Assembly: GCA_026785965.1 (NCBI GenBank)
Contig: JAJAYY010000166.1
Coordinates: 1 to 9,579 of the forward strand
Length of the DNA stretch: 9,579 nucleotides
Direction: 5' to 3'
Source of the DNA: Sphingomonas bacterium
Lineage (GTDB): Bacteria > Pseudomonadota > Alphaproteobacteria > Sphingomonadales > Sphingomonadaceae
In this document: piece by piece, positions 1 through 9,213 of the stretch
Layout of the letters: each line of letters opens with the position of its first letter
Numbering within the stretch: position 1 is the stretch's first letter
Notes under the pieces: generated by a model
Told to the model about the DNA's origin: nothing
What the model saw: only the letters and a program-made list of their open reading frames with translations
Databases searched by the model: none
Position numbers and translations under genes: made by a program

Positions 1-2415
1 CCCCGCCTCCAGCCGATCAAGCACCGCCTTGGCGCGCGCGAGGACCGGGGCGGGCACCCCGGCGAGCTTGGCGACGGCGATGCCATAGCTGCGGTCGGCT
101 GGGCCATCGGCGACTTCGTGAAGCAGGACGAGATCGCCCTTCCATTCGCGCGCGCGGACGTGGTGCAGCGACAGCGAGTCGAGCCGGTCGGCGAGTCGGG
201 TGAGCTCATGATAATGGGTCGCGAACAGCGTCCGCGCCTGGACGCTGTCGTGCATCGCCTCGACCACCGCCCAGGCGATCGCGAGTCCATCATAGGTCGA
301 CGTGCCGCGCCCGATCTCGTCGAGGATGACGAGGCTTTGCGGGGTGGCAAGCGCGAGGATCGCGGCGGTCTCGACCATTTCGACCATGAAGGTCGATCGC
401 CCGCGGGCAAGGTTGTCGGCTGCACCGACCCGGCTGAACAAGCGATCGACGATGCCGATTTTGGCGCGCGTCGCCGGGACGTAGCTGCCTGCCTGGGCGA
501 GCAGAGCGGCGAGCGCGGTCTGGCGCAGGAAGGTCGACTTGCCGCCCATGTTGGGGCCGGTGATGAGCCACAATCGGTCGTTGGGGCCCAGCGCGACATC
601 GTTGGCAACGAAGCGGTCGCCGGTCAGCCGCAGCGCTTCCTCGACCACCGGATGGCGGGCGAAGTGCAGCTCAAGGCATGGCTCGTCAACCAGCGCGGGG
701 AGGCACCACCCCCCTTCGGCGGCGCGCGCGGCGTGGCCCGCGGCAACGTCGATCCGGGCGATCGCGTCGGCGGTGGCGGCAATGCGCGGTGCGGCGGCAA
801 TCGCGAGCTGGGCGAGCAATTCGAAATGCGCGGCTTCGGCGGCGAGCGCATGGCCGCCGGCCTCGACCACCCGGCTTGCTTCGGCGTGGAGATCGAGCGA
901 GTTGAAGCGCACTACCCCGGCCAAGGTCTGGCGATGGGTGAAGCCGCTGCCTTCGGCCGTCAAGCGGTCGGCGTGACGTGCGGCGACCTCGACATGGTAA
1001 CCGAGCACGGCGTTATGGCGGATCTTGAGCGCCGCCACCCCGGTTGCCTCGCGGTAGCGCGCTTCGAGCGCGGCAATCGCGCGGCGGCCCTCGCTCGACG
1101 TGCCGCGCAGGGCATCGAGCGAAGCGTCATAGCCCTCGGCGATAAAGCCGCCCTTGGCCATGTCGAGCGGCGGCGCAGGGACCAATGCGATCCTCAGCTG
1201 GTCGGTCAGCGCGGCATGGCCGCCAAGCTCGGGAAGCAAGTAAGCGAGCAGGTCGGGCGCATCGGGCTCGGCCTCGAGCTCGGCCTTGAGCGCGGCGCTC
1301 GCGCCAAGGCCATCGCGGAGCAAGGCGAGATCGCGTGGACTTCCCCGGCTTGCGATCAGGCGTCCGAGCGCGCGGCCGATATCGGGCATGGCCTTGAGCG
1401 CCTCGCGGACGCGGTCACGGCGCAACGGTTCGTCGTGGAGCCACTGAACCAACGCCAGCCGCGCCTCGATCGCGCGGCGATCGGTCAGCGGCGCGCCAAG
1501 ATCGGCGGCGAGCATGCGCCTCCCGGGGGCGGTGACGCAGCGGTCGATCGTGGCGAGCAGGCTGCCGGCGACTGTGCCCGCCTGGGTGCGACAGATTTCC
1601 AGGCTGTCGCGGGTCGCCGAATCGATCGCCATCAAGCCGTCGCGAGCGATCCGGCGCGGCGCAGCGAGGAACGCCGCGGCCTGCTTCTGGGTGGCGTCGA
1701 GATAGGCCAACAGTCCGCCCGCAGCGGCAAGTTCGGCGCGGCCCGGCGATCCGAAGCCGTCGAGCGTGGTCACGCCGAAGCGGCTTTTGAGCGCGCGCTC
1801 GCCGGCGATGCTGTCGAACCCGCCCTTGCCCGCCGTGGTGGCGATTCCAGGCACCGTGTCGAACGCGATCGTCTCGGCCGGGGCGAGGCGGGCGAGCTCG
1901 GATTTGAGTTCTCCGGGGCCGCACGCGACCAGCTCGAACCGTCCGGTCGAAATGTCGGCGGCGGCGATCGCCCATTCCTCGCCGGCGCGCGCGACCGCGG
2001 CGAGCCAATTGGCCGCGCCGCTATCAAGCAAGGTTTCCTCGGTCAGCGTGCCAGGCGTGACCAAGCGGACGATCGCGCGATCGACCAGCGCCTTGGCGCC
2101 GCGGGCCTTGCGTGCGTCCGCAGGACTCTCGATTTGTTCGGCGATGGCGACGCGGTGGCCGGCGCGGATCAGCCGCGCGAGGTAGCTTTCGGCGGCGTGG
2201 ACCGGAACGCCGCACATCGGGATCGGCTCGCCGCTGTCGGCGCCGCGCTTGGTCAGCGCAATATCGAGCGTTGCGGCGGCAGCCTTGGCGTCGTCGAAGA
2301 ACAATTCAAAAAAGTCGCCCATGCGATAAAATAGCAAGGCGTCGCCCGCTTCCGCCTTGAGGCGATGATATTGCGCCATCATCGGCGTAGTCTTGGGGGC
2401 TTCGTCGCGGGCCAT
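1..2415 (-). CDS. mutS: DNA mismatch repair protein MutS (C-terminus cut by window edge)
   Basis: MutS recognises base mismatches and small loops, then recruits MutL through ATP-driven conformational change. The minus-strand frame is open from an ATG at 2415 to the left edge, giving 805 residues of a family that is usually about 850-900 long, so only the C-terminal end is missing. The N-terminus has the mismatch-reading Phe-x-Glu motif in GDFFELF (F35, E37). [10 protein letters not shown] lies at about 468-477 in the core region. The ATPase domain has Walker A GPNMGGKS (620-627, bases 535-558), STFMVEM (674-680), Walker [14 protein letters not shown] with D699/E700, and ATHYHEL. These positions run about six residues above E. 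coli MutS, so there is no internal frameshift or large indel. No convincing Shine-Dalgarno precedes 2415; the in-frame ATGs at 2382 and 2379 are alternatives. It is divergent from maeB across 88 bp. Confidence 0.97.
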   Translation of the reverse strand, partial: MARDEAPKTTPMMAQYHRLKAEAGDALLFYRMGDFFELFFDDAKAAAATLDIALTKRGADSGEPIPMCGVPVHAAESYLARLIRAGHRVAIAEQIESPADARKARGAKALVDRAIVRLVTPGTLTEETLLDSGAANWLAAVARAGEEWAIAAADISTGRFELVACGPGELKSELARLAPAETIAFDTVPGIATTAGKGGFDSIAGERALKSRFGVTTLDGFGSPGRAELAAAGGLLAYLDATQKQAAAFLAAPRRIARDGLMAIDSATRDSLEICRTQAGTVAGSLLATIDRCVTAPGRRMLAADLGAPLTDRRAIEARLALVQWLHDEPLRRDRVREALKAMPDIGRALGRLIASRGSPRDLALLRDGLGASAALKAELEAEPDAPDLLAYLLPELGGHAALTDQLRIALVPAPPLDMAKGGFIAEGYDASLDALRGTSSEGRRAIAALEARYREATGVAALKIRHNAVLGYHVEVAARHADRLTAEGSGFTHRQTLAGVVRFNSLDLHAEASRVVEAGGHALAAEAAHFELLAQLAIAAAPRIAATADAIARIDVAAGHAARAAEGGWCLPALVDEPCLELHFARHPVVEEALRLTGDRFVANDVALGPNDRLWLITGPNMGGKSTFLRQTALAALLAQAGSYVPATRAKIGIVDRLFSRVGAADNLARGRSTFMVEMVETAAILALATPQSLVILDEIGRGTSTYDGLAIAWAVVEAMHDSVQARTLFATHYHELTRLADRLDSLSLHHVRAREWKGDLVLLHEVADGPADRSYGIAVAKLAGVPAPVLARAKAVLDRLEAG

Positions 2416-2493
2416 TGCGCCAGTCGTAACCGCAAAGCGGCGCCCATGCGAGGGTGTCTCATCGCCCAATTTATCGCTAAGGATCGCGCCAAC

Positions 2494-2500
2494 AGGAGAG
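2494..2500 (+). promoter_or_regulatory. Shine-Dalgarno site of the malic enzyme gene
   Basis: The sequence AGGAGAG lies just upstream of the ATG at 2504, with AGGAG ending five bases before the start codon. It decides the start: the frame stays open back to an ATG at 2393, but that would add 37 residues overlapping the divergent mutS start, and those residues do not resemble the MaeB N-terminus. Confidence 0.8.
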
Positions 2501-2503
2501 GTC

Positions 2504-4804
<2,301 letters not shown>

Positions 4805-4852
4805 ACGCCGCACCAATAGTGGACGAAACGATCACGCAGGCGTAACGACTTT

Positions 4853-4873
4853 GCTCCCCGGCGAAAGGAGAGC
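4853..4873 (+). other. Possible hairpin over the dioxygenase ribosome binding site
   Basis: GCTCCC (4853-4858) can pair with GGAGAGC (4867-4873) if one A bulges out, placing most of the AAAGGAG Shine-Dalgarno (4864-4870) in a six-pair stem just before the ATG at 4877. Such a stem could limit translation. It is short and could easily occur by chance in GC-rich DNA. Confidence 0.2.
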
Positions 4874-4876
4874 CTT

Positions 4877-5512
4877 ATGCTGATCACTCGAAGGTCCGTC
4901 ATTGTCGGCGGCATTGCGGTGGCGGGCGCGGCGTCTACCGTCCCGGTCAACAAATTGGTGCCGACCTCAAGCCAGGGTATCGGTCCCTTTTATCCGGTCA
5001 TCCGACCCGCCGATGAGGATGCCGACCTGACCCGCGTGCGCGGTGCCGCGGGCGAGGCGGCGGGCACCCCGATCAATGTCGTCGGCCGCGTGCTCGATTC
5101 CCGCGGAAACCCGATCGGCGGCGCGCGCATGGAGCTGTGGCAGGCCAATGCGGTCGGCCGCTATGCGCATCCCGGCGACGTCCGCGATGATGCCGCGATC
5201 GATCCCAACTTCCAAGGCTATGCGCTGGTCACCACCGACCGCGACGGGCAGTTCAAATTCCGCACGATCAAGCCCGGCGCCTACAAGATTCCCGGCGACA
5301 TGCGCACGCCGCACATCCACCTCGACGTCCGCGGCCGCGCCGAGCGGCTGATCACGCAGCTCTATTTCCCCGGTGAGGCGCTCAACGCGACCGATTTGAT
5401 CTTAAAGACGGCATCCCCGCGCGAAAGCGTCATCGCCACCGCGATCGACCGCCTGTCGGGCGATCCCGGCGCGCTCGCTTATCGCTGGGACGTCGTGCTC
5501 GGAATCGGCTGA
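4877..5512 (+). CDS. Exported intradiol ring-cleavage dioxygenase, protocatechuate 3,4-dioxygenase beta-like
   Basis: Intradiol dioxygenases use non-haem Fe(III) to open catechol-type rings between the two hydroxyl-bearing carbons. The 211-residue product keeps the whole iron site: Y96 (in NAVGRYAHP), Y136 (in RTIKPGAY), H146 and H148 (in RTPHIHLDV). R143 sits three residues before the first histidine, as in PcaH. GPFYP (36-40), IDPNFQGY, LITQLYFPGE and LAYRWDVVLG also resemble the PcaH beta subunit. The Tyr-to-His loop is about three residues shorter than in PcaH and lacks its PWRN segment, so the substrate may differ. The N-terminus TRRSVIVGG followed by a hydrophobic stretch (about 7-20) looks like a twin-arginine export signal, suggesting a periplasmic or secreted enzyme. 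The start is backed by AAAGGAG six bases upstream. No PcaG partner, lactonizing enzyme or aromatic transporter is adjacent. Substrate is unknown. Confidence 0.88.
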   Translation: MLITRRSVIVGGIAVAGAASTVPVNKLVPTSSQGIGPFYPVIRPADEDADLTRVRGAAGEAAGTPINVVGRVLDSRGNPIGGARMELWQANAVGRYAHPGDVRDDAAIDPNFQGYALVTTDRDGQFKFRTIKPGAYKIPGDMRTPHIHLDVRGRAERLITQLYFPGEALNATDLILKTASPRESVIATAIDRLSGDPGALAYRWDVVLGIG

Positions 5513-5551
5513 CGCTGCGGCGTAAAGTTTGTTTCAGCCGGCCCGCGCCGC

Positions 5552-5567
5552 TTCCACGCAAGTGGAA
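5552..5567. terminator. Perfect hairpin between convergent dioxygenase and rsh genes
   Basis: TTCCAC and GTGGAA form a perfect six-pair stem around a four-base loop. Read on the plus strand the loop is C(GCAA)G, a stable GNRA tetraloop. It lies about 40 bases after the dioxygenase stop and just past the rsh stop, so it could mark either transcript's 3' end. Neither strand has a T-tract after it, so intrinsic termination is not certain; an RNA-stabilising stem is also possible. Confidence 0.4.
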
Positions 5568-5573
5568 CAGACT

Positions 5574-7664
5574 CTAGACCCGCTCGACCTGGCTCACCCC
5601 GTCGGCCGAGCGTAATGCGGCGATCAGGCCGTGGAGGTGGGCGAGGTCGTGGACTTCGGCGTCGACGTTAAAGGTGTGGAAGCTGCCGTCGCGGTGGGCG
5701 AGCCCCAAATTGACGATATTGGCCCCCTTGGCGCCCATGATCCCGGCCATTTCGCCCAATGCACCGGCGACATCGCGCAGGATCACCGTCAGCCGCGCGG
5801 TGCCGCCGTCCGATCCATCGCCCCACGCCAGGTCGAGCCAGTCGGCATCGACTCCGCTGGCAAGCTTGTCGCAGCCGATGACATGGACCTCGATCCCCTC
5901 ATCCTCGCGGCGCAACCCGACGATGCGGTCGCCGGGGATCGGATGACAGCAAGTGGCGAGGTCAAACGCGACTCCGGGGGTGAGCCCCTTGATTGAGATT
6001 GCGGTGCGCTGCCCCAGCGGGCGCGGGGCGACGTCGCCGCCGGCCGACCCGGGCATCAGTGCTTCCATCAACTCGACGTCGGACACGGTACGCCGCGCGA
6101 CCCGGATCATCAGCGCCTCGGCATCCTCGACCTTGAGCGTCTTGATCGCGCGCTTGAGCGATTCGGCGCCGAGCGGGGCCGGCAATCGCGCGACTATCTC
6201 GTCGTAAATCTTGCGCCCAAGTTCGATCGTCTCGTCGCGTTCCTTGTGGCGGACGAAGCGGCGGATCCCGGCGCGCGCCTTGCCGGTGACGACGAAGCGC
6301 AGCCACGACGGCTGCGGATGCTGCGCGCCCGATGCGAGGATTTCGACCTGGTCGCCATTGTCGAGGATCGTGCGCAGCGGCACCACCCGGCCGTTGACCT
6401 TGGCGCCGACGGTCTGGTCGCCCAGATCGGTATGGACCGCATAAGCGAAATCGACCGGGGTCGCGCCCTTGGGCAGCTGGATCAGCTCGCCTTTGGGAGT
6501 GAAGGCGAAGATGCGGTCCTGGTACATCGCCATCCGCGTGTGCTCGAGCAATTCCTCGGGGCTGTCGGCATGGTCGAGGATTTCGACCAGGTCGCTGATC
6601 CACGGCACTTTGACGTCGTCGACCGGGCGGCCCTCCTTGTAGGCCCAGTGCGCGGCAAGCCCGCGCTCGGCCTGCGCGTGCATCGCTTTGTCGCGGATCT
6701 GGATTTCAATGCGGGTCTTCGAATCGTGGATGACCGAGCTGTGGAGGCTGCGATAGCCGTTGCGCTTGGGGGTCGAGACATAGTCCTTGTAGCGCCCGGG
6801 GACCATCGGCCAGCGCTGGTGGATCAGGCCCAGCGCACGATAACAATCGTCGGTCGTGTCGACGATCACTCGAAACGCCATCACGTCGGACAATTGTTCG
6901 AAGCTGATGTGGCGCTCGGCCATCTTCTTCCAGATCGAATAAGGGTGCTTTTCGCGGCCCTCGACCTCGGCATCTAGGCCGTGGTCGGCAAGGTGCAATT
7001 GGAGCCCGAGGCCGATCCGGCTGACCAGGTCGCCGCCGGCCTCATGCAGCTGGTTGAGGCGCCGCGTGATCGAAGCGTAGGCGTCGGGCTCGAGTTCCTT
7101 GAACGCCAGTCCCTGCATCTCGTTCATGATCTCGTACATTCCGATCCGCTCGGCGAGCGGGGCGTAGATATCCATCGTCTCCTTGGCGATGCGGCGCCGT
7201 TTCTCCTCCGAAGTGATGTGATGAAGGGTGCGCATGTTGTGCAGCCGGTCGGCAAGCTTGACCAGCAGGACGCGGATGTCGTCGCTCAGCGCGAGCAGGA
7301 ACTTGCGCAAATTTTCGGCGGCGCGCTCATTTTCCGACTGCGCCTCGATCTTGCTCAGCTTGGTCACACCATCGACCAGCCGCGCGACATTGGCGCCGAA
7401 CAATTTCTCGATCTGTTCGGGGGTCGCGACGGTGTCCTCGATCGTGTCGTGGAGGATCGCGGTAACGATCGTCTCGTCGTCGAGCTTCAGATCGGTGAGG
7501 ATTCCGGCGACCTCGATCGGGTGGCTGAAATAAGGATCGCCTGAGGCGCGGACCTGCGCGCCATGGGCCTTCATCGAAAAGACATAGGCGCGGTTGATCA
7601 GGCCTTCATCCGCATCGGGATCATAGGCGCGGATCTTCTCGACGAGTTCATACTGTCTGAGCAC
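5574..7664 (-). CDS. rsh: Bifunctional (p)ppGpp synthetase/hydrolase (RelA/SpoT homologue)
   Basis: This enzyme makes and degrades the alarmone (p)ppGpp, which drives the stringent response; alphaproteobacteria usually have one such long enzyme. The 696-residue product has all domains. The HD hydrolase has YFSHP (H48), LHDTIED (H72, D73, E76, D77) and KLADRLHN (D139). The synthetase has LSDVMAFRVI (D260), RYKDYVSTPKRNGYRSLH (291-308) and IEIQIRD (E320). A TGS domain runs about 384-444, a Cys-containing region has ATCCHPIPGDR (570-580), and an ACT domain runs about 624-696. The intact HDxxED and the basic RYKD (RxKD rather than ExDD) indicate both activities. The start is GTG at 7664, matching the alphaproteobacterial N-terminus MLRQYELVE; its ribosome site is weak. 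An intrinsic terminator ends about 39 bases upstream, so its transcription source is unclear. In many relatives rpoZ is next to this gene; here two genes intervene. Confidence 0.96.
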   Translation of the reverse strand: MLRQYELVEKIRAYDPDADEGLINRAYVFSMKAHGAQVRASGDPYFSHPIEVAGILTDLKLDDETIVTAILHDTIEDTVATPEQIEKLFGANVARLVDGVTKLSKIEAQSENERAAENLRKFLLALSDDIRVLLVKLADRLHNMRTLHHITSEEKRRRIAKETMDIYAPLAERIGMYEIMNEMQGLAFKELEPDAYASITRRLNQLHEAGGDLVSRIGLGLQLHLADHGLDAEVEGREKHPYSIWKKMAERHISFEQLSDVMAFRVIVDTTDDCYRALGLIHQRWPMVPGRYKDYVSTPKRNGYRSLHSSVIHDSKTRIEIQIRDKAMHAQAERGLAAHWAYKEGRPVDDVKVPWISDLVEILDHADSPEELLEHTRMAMYQDRIFAFTPKGELIQLPKGATPVDFAYAVHTDLGDQTVGAKVNGRVVPLRTILDNGDQVEILASGAQHPQPSWLRFVVTGKARAGIRRFVRHKERDETIELGRKIYDEIVARLPAPLGAESLKRAIKTLKVEDAEALMIRVARRTVSDVELMEALMPGSAGGDVAPRPLGQRTAISIKGLTPGVAFDLATCCHPIPGDRIVGLRREDEGIEVHVIGCDKLASGVDADWLDLAWGDGSDGGTARLTVILRDVAGALGEMAGIMGAKGANIVNLGLAHRDGSFHTFNVDAEVHDLAHLHGLIAALRSADGVSQVERV

Positions 7665-7702
7665 TATCCCAATGTGGCCTTTCGCCCTGCCTTCGCAAGC
7701 GC

Positions 7703-7737
7703 AAAAAAATGGACCGGCTCCTGAAGGAGGCCGGCCC
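7703..7737 (-). terminator. Intrinsic terminator after the small exported-protein gene
   Basis: Read on the minus strand, a GC-rich stem is followed by seven T residues (A tract at 7703-7709 on the plus strand). The arms 7711-7721 and 7726-7737 pair through CTCC/GGAG, a one-base bulge, CCGG/CCGG, one mismatch and GG/CC, closing a TGAA loop (TTCA on the transcribed RNA). It lies about 50 bases past the stop of the gene at 7790-8119 and about 39 bases before the rsh start codon. It should end the upstream transcript and insulate or attenuate rsh. Confidence 0.75.
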
Positions 7738-7741
7738 AGTC

Positions 7742-7770
7742 AGCGCGAAGCGTGCGTGCTGCTTCGCGCT
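7742..7770. repeat. Ten-base perfect inverted repeat upstream of the terminator
   Basis: AGCGCGAAGC (7742-7751) and GCTTCGCGCT (7761-7770) are perfect reverse complements separated by nine bases. The structure lies between the stop codon at 7790 and the T-tailed terminator at 7703-7737, so the minus-strand RNA would carry two hairpins in tandem. There is no T-tract after this one. It could be a 3'-end stabilising stem, part of a double terminator, or a protein-binding dyad. Confidence 0.6.
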
Positions 7771-7789
7771 CATCCTGTGGGGGAGGAAC

Positions 7790-8119
7790 TTAATTGGCGC
7801 GCGCAAGCACCGGCGACTGGCCACCGCGCGCGGCGGTGTTGCACTGGTTGAGCTCGGCGGCGGCCAGCGCGCGACCATCGACGATGAAGCTTTCGATCAC
7901 GCCGGCTTTCTTGGCCAGGCCCTGGCACAGCAGGATCGGGCGGCCGGTATCGGTCGCGCCCTGGCAAGCGGCGGGGCCGCACGACCAGACGATGTCGCGG
8001 ACAATGATTCGCTTGGCGGCAACAGGCGCGATCGGTTTGGCCGAATAGGAAGCGGCGCTCGCCGCGACCGAGGTCAGCGATGCGGCAAGGACGGCGGCGG
8101 CGGTGAGGAAACGGGTCAT
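7790..8119 (-). CDS. Small exported four-cysteine protein, CC_3452-family-like
   Basis: The function is unknown. The 109-residue product begins with a Sec-type signal peptide: MTR, a hydrophobic stretch (about 4-20), and a likely signal peptidase site after ASA near residue 22. The mature protein is about 87 residues. It has the pattern RIIVRDIVWSCG, then a second Cys, RPILLCQGLAKK, SFIVDGRAL and AELNQC, with cysteines at 47, 52, 65 and 93 that could form two disulphides in the periplasm. This pattern resembles what I recall as the CC_3452 family of sphingomonads and Caulobacter; the match is from memory. The ATG at 8119 is preceded by GGAG eight bases upstream. It is divergent from the HxlR-type regulator, and the shared region holds two inverted operator-like sites, so that regulator probably controls it. 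A terminator follows the gene. Confidence 0.8.
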   Translation of the reverse strand: MTRFLTAAAVLAASLTSVAASAASYSAKPIAPVAAKRIIVRDIVWSCGPAACQGATDTGRPILLCQGLAKKAGVIESFIVDGRALAAAELNQCNTAARGGQSPVLARAN

Positions 8120-8137
8120 CGGGCGACTCCAATTTAC

Positions 8138-8183
8138 GTTGCGTAACGAAACTTACTTGCCAAAGCCCGTTTCAATACGCAAC
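8138..8183. promoter_or_regulatory. Paired inverted 15-bp sites, likely operators of the HxlR-type regulator
   Basis: Site 1, GTTGCGTAACGAAAC (8138-8152), and site 2, GTTTCAATACGCAAC (8169-8183), are reverse complements at 13 of 15 positions. They are separated by 16 bases, with centres at 8145 and 8176, so 31 bp or about three helical turns apart. Site 1 is itself nearly palindromic (six of seven arm positions around A8145); site 2 is less so. The pair lies between the divergent starts at 8119 and 8242, where an autoregulating winged-helix dimer would be expected to bind. Assignment to the neighbouring regulator is inference. I could not place a convincing -35/-10 pair here. Confidence 0.6.
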
Positions 8184-8241
8184 TGTTATTTTTCATTTGG
8201 CTGTGCAACAACACCGCGTTGAGAGGAGCGTTCGCTTTCCT

Positions 8242-8733
8242 GTGAGACCATCCCCGCCCGATATCGACGCCTTCAAGGCCGCCGCGCTGCGTTGTCCGCT
8301 ACCGCAGGCGATTGAGCTGATTGGCGAAAAATGGGTGTTCCTGATCTTGCGCGGCGCGCTCAACGGCCTCCAGCATTTCGAACAGCTCCAGGCCGGACTC
8401 GGGATTGCACGCAATATCTTGTCGAACCGGCTCGGCCGCATGGTCGAAGGCGGAATCCTCGCGCGGTCGACCGATCCCAACGATCGCCGCAAGGTCATTT
8501 ATTCGCTCACCGCCAAGGGCGAGGCGTTGCTTCCGGTCGTGCTCGCATTGCGCCAGTGGGGGGAAGATTGGGGCCACGGCCACCAGGATATCTTGCTCGC
8601 CGATCAGCGCGACGGGCGCCCGGTGCGGCGCATCAACGTCATCGCCGAGGACGGGCGCGAGCTCCAGCTGCATGATCTGATGTGGGTCGACCGCGCCAGC
8701 GGCGCGCAACTCAAGCGCAGCGAACGCGAATAA
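8242..8733 (+). CDS. HxlR-family winged-helix transcriptional regulator
   Basis: HxlR/DUF24 proteins are dimeric winged-helix DNA-binding regulators, and some sense electrophiles or oxidants through an N-terminal cysteine (YodB and HypR in Bacillus). The core is clear: CPLPQAIELIGEKWVFLILRG (18-38), the recognition helix region IARNILSNRLGRMVEGGIL (55-73), and the wing RSTDPNDRRKVIYSLTAKGEAL (75-96). From the GTG at 8242 the product is 163 residues, longer than the common 100-130, with a C-terminal extension (about 112-163) rich in charged residues. C18, the only cysteine, is at the position of the redox-sensing cysteine in characterised members; sensing here is inference. The start is uncertain: AGGAG (8224-8228) is 13 bases before the GTG, which is long, and in-frame TTG 8197 or GTG 8203 would add up to 15 residues. 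It is divergent from the exported four-cysteine protein. Confidence 0.88.
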   Translation: MRPSPPDIDAFKAAALRCPLPQAIELIGEKWVFLILRGALNGLQHFEQLQAGLGIARNILSNRLGRMVEGGILARSTDPNDRRKVIYSLTAKGEALLPVVLALRQWGEDWGHGHQDILLADQRDGRPVRRINVIAEDGRELQLHDLMWVDRASGAQLKRSERE

Positions 8734-8738
8734 GCAAA

Positions 8739-8756
8739 GCGGCCCCGAAGGACCGC
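8739..8756 (+). terminator. Hairpin just after the HxlR-type gene
   Basis: GCGG-C-CC (8739-8745) can pair with GG-A-CCGC (8750-8756) with one C/A mismatch, closing a CGAA loop, six bases after the regulator's stop codon. No T-tract follows, so this is at best a weak or factor-assisted transcript end. Confidence 0.3.
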
Positions 8757-8799
8757 CCTGCACTACCGGCTGACAGAAAGGTCATGCGCGCCATGCTCG

Positions 8800-8816
8800 G
8801 CTGTCCCCCGGACAGC
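8800..8816. terminator. Perfect hairpin between convergent HxlR-type gene and rpoZ
   Basis: GCTGTCC (8800-8806) and GGACAGC (8810-8816) form a perfect seven-pair stem with a three-base loop. It lies 14 bases past the rpoZ stop on the minus strand, where a terminator or 3'-end stem for rpoZ is expected, but neither strand shows a following T-tract. Confidence 0.4.
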
Positions 8817-8829
8817 CTGCGCGTGACGA

Positions 8830-9171
8830 TTATTCGTAATCGCCGCCCGACGGGGTTGGGCGCGGCGGGGCGGCGGCGGTGAGCCGAAGTGCCTCGGCTG
8901 ATTCGCTCAACGAAGCCAATTCGTCGGTCTCGTCTTCCTCGTCGATTCTCACGCGCTGGAGGTTGGAGACGATCGCCTCTTCGAGATGCTTGGGCTTGAC
9001 CGTCTGCTCGGCGATTTCGCGCAGCGCGACGACCGGATTCTTGTCGCGGTCGCGATCGATCGTCAGGTCGGCTCCGCCCGAAATCTGGCGAGCGCGTTGC
9101 GCCGCTGCCAGGACCAGGTCAAACCGGTTGGGAATCTTGTCGACACAATCTTCGACGGTCACGCGCGCCAT
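8830..9171 (-). CDS. rpoZ: DNA-directed RNA polymerase subunit omega
   Basis: Omega binds the beta' subunit, helps RNA polymerase assembly, and in proteobacteria forms part of one ppGpp-binding site on the enzyme. The 113-residue product opens with the family signature: [52 protein letters not shown], then [17 protein letters not shown]. The C-terminal third is acidic then proline- and alanine-rich and poorly conserved, as usual in alphaproteobacteria. The ATG at 9171 has GGAG six bases upstream. A good sigma70-like promoter lies at 9214-9242, giving a leader of roughly 36 bases. The gene is not followed directly by rsh, as it often is in relatives, but by a convergent regulator gene. Confidence 0.95.
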   Translation of the reverse strand: MARVTVEDCVDKIPNRFDLVLAAAQRARQISGGADLTIDRDRDKNPVVALREIAEQTVKPKHLEEAIVSNLQRVRIDEEDETDELASLSESAEALRLTAAAPPRPTPSGGDYE

Positions 9172-9213
9172 AAGTCGCTCCGCTCTTCAAAATGAGGGGT
9201 TCGGAAAGGTCGC

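Noticed and set aside
118..2334. 738-residue open frame on the plus strand
   Set aside because: It is the exact codon-register antisense of mutS, low in hydrophobic structure and full of Arg/Gly/Ala. The minus strand carries every MutS motif. GC-rich codon usage keeps the opposite frame free of stops.
2461..2487. Three ATCGC direct repeats spaced 12 and 10 bases in the mutS-maeB intergenic region
   Set aside because: ATCGC and GCGATCGC words are abundant throughout this GC-rich window, so the repeats have little weight as an operator or a HIP1-like element.
2416..2503. Promoter search between divergent mutS and maeB
   Set aside because: I found no -35/-10 pair with acceptable match and spacing on either strand; the promoters must be there or nearby but cannot be placed by eye.
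5552..5567. Resemblance to a parS chromosome-partition site (TTCCAC...GTGGAA)
   Set aside because: parS is a continuous palindrome centred on CACGTG; here four bases separate the arms, so ParB binding is not expected.
6246..6977. 243-residue plus-strand frame opposite rsh
   Set aside because: It is the complement of the Rsh synthetase and TGS coding sequence, with no independent start signal or recognisable domain.
8197..8241. TTG (8197) or GTG (8203) start for the HxlR-type gene
   Set aside because: There is no ribosome binding site before either, and the extra residues look like translated leader. Not fully excluded, because the spacing at 8242 is also poor.
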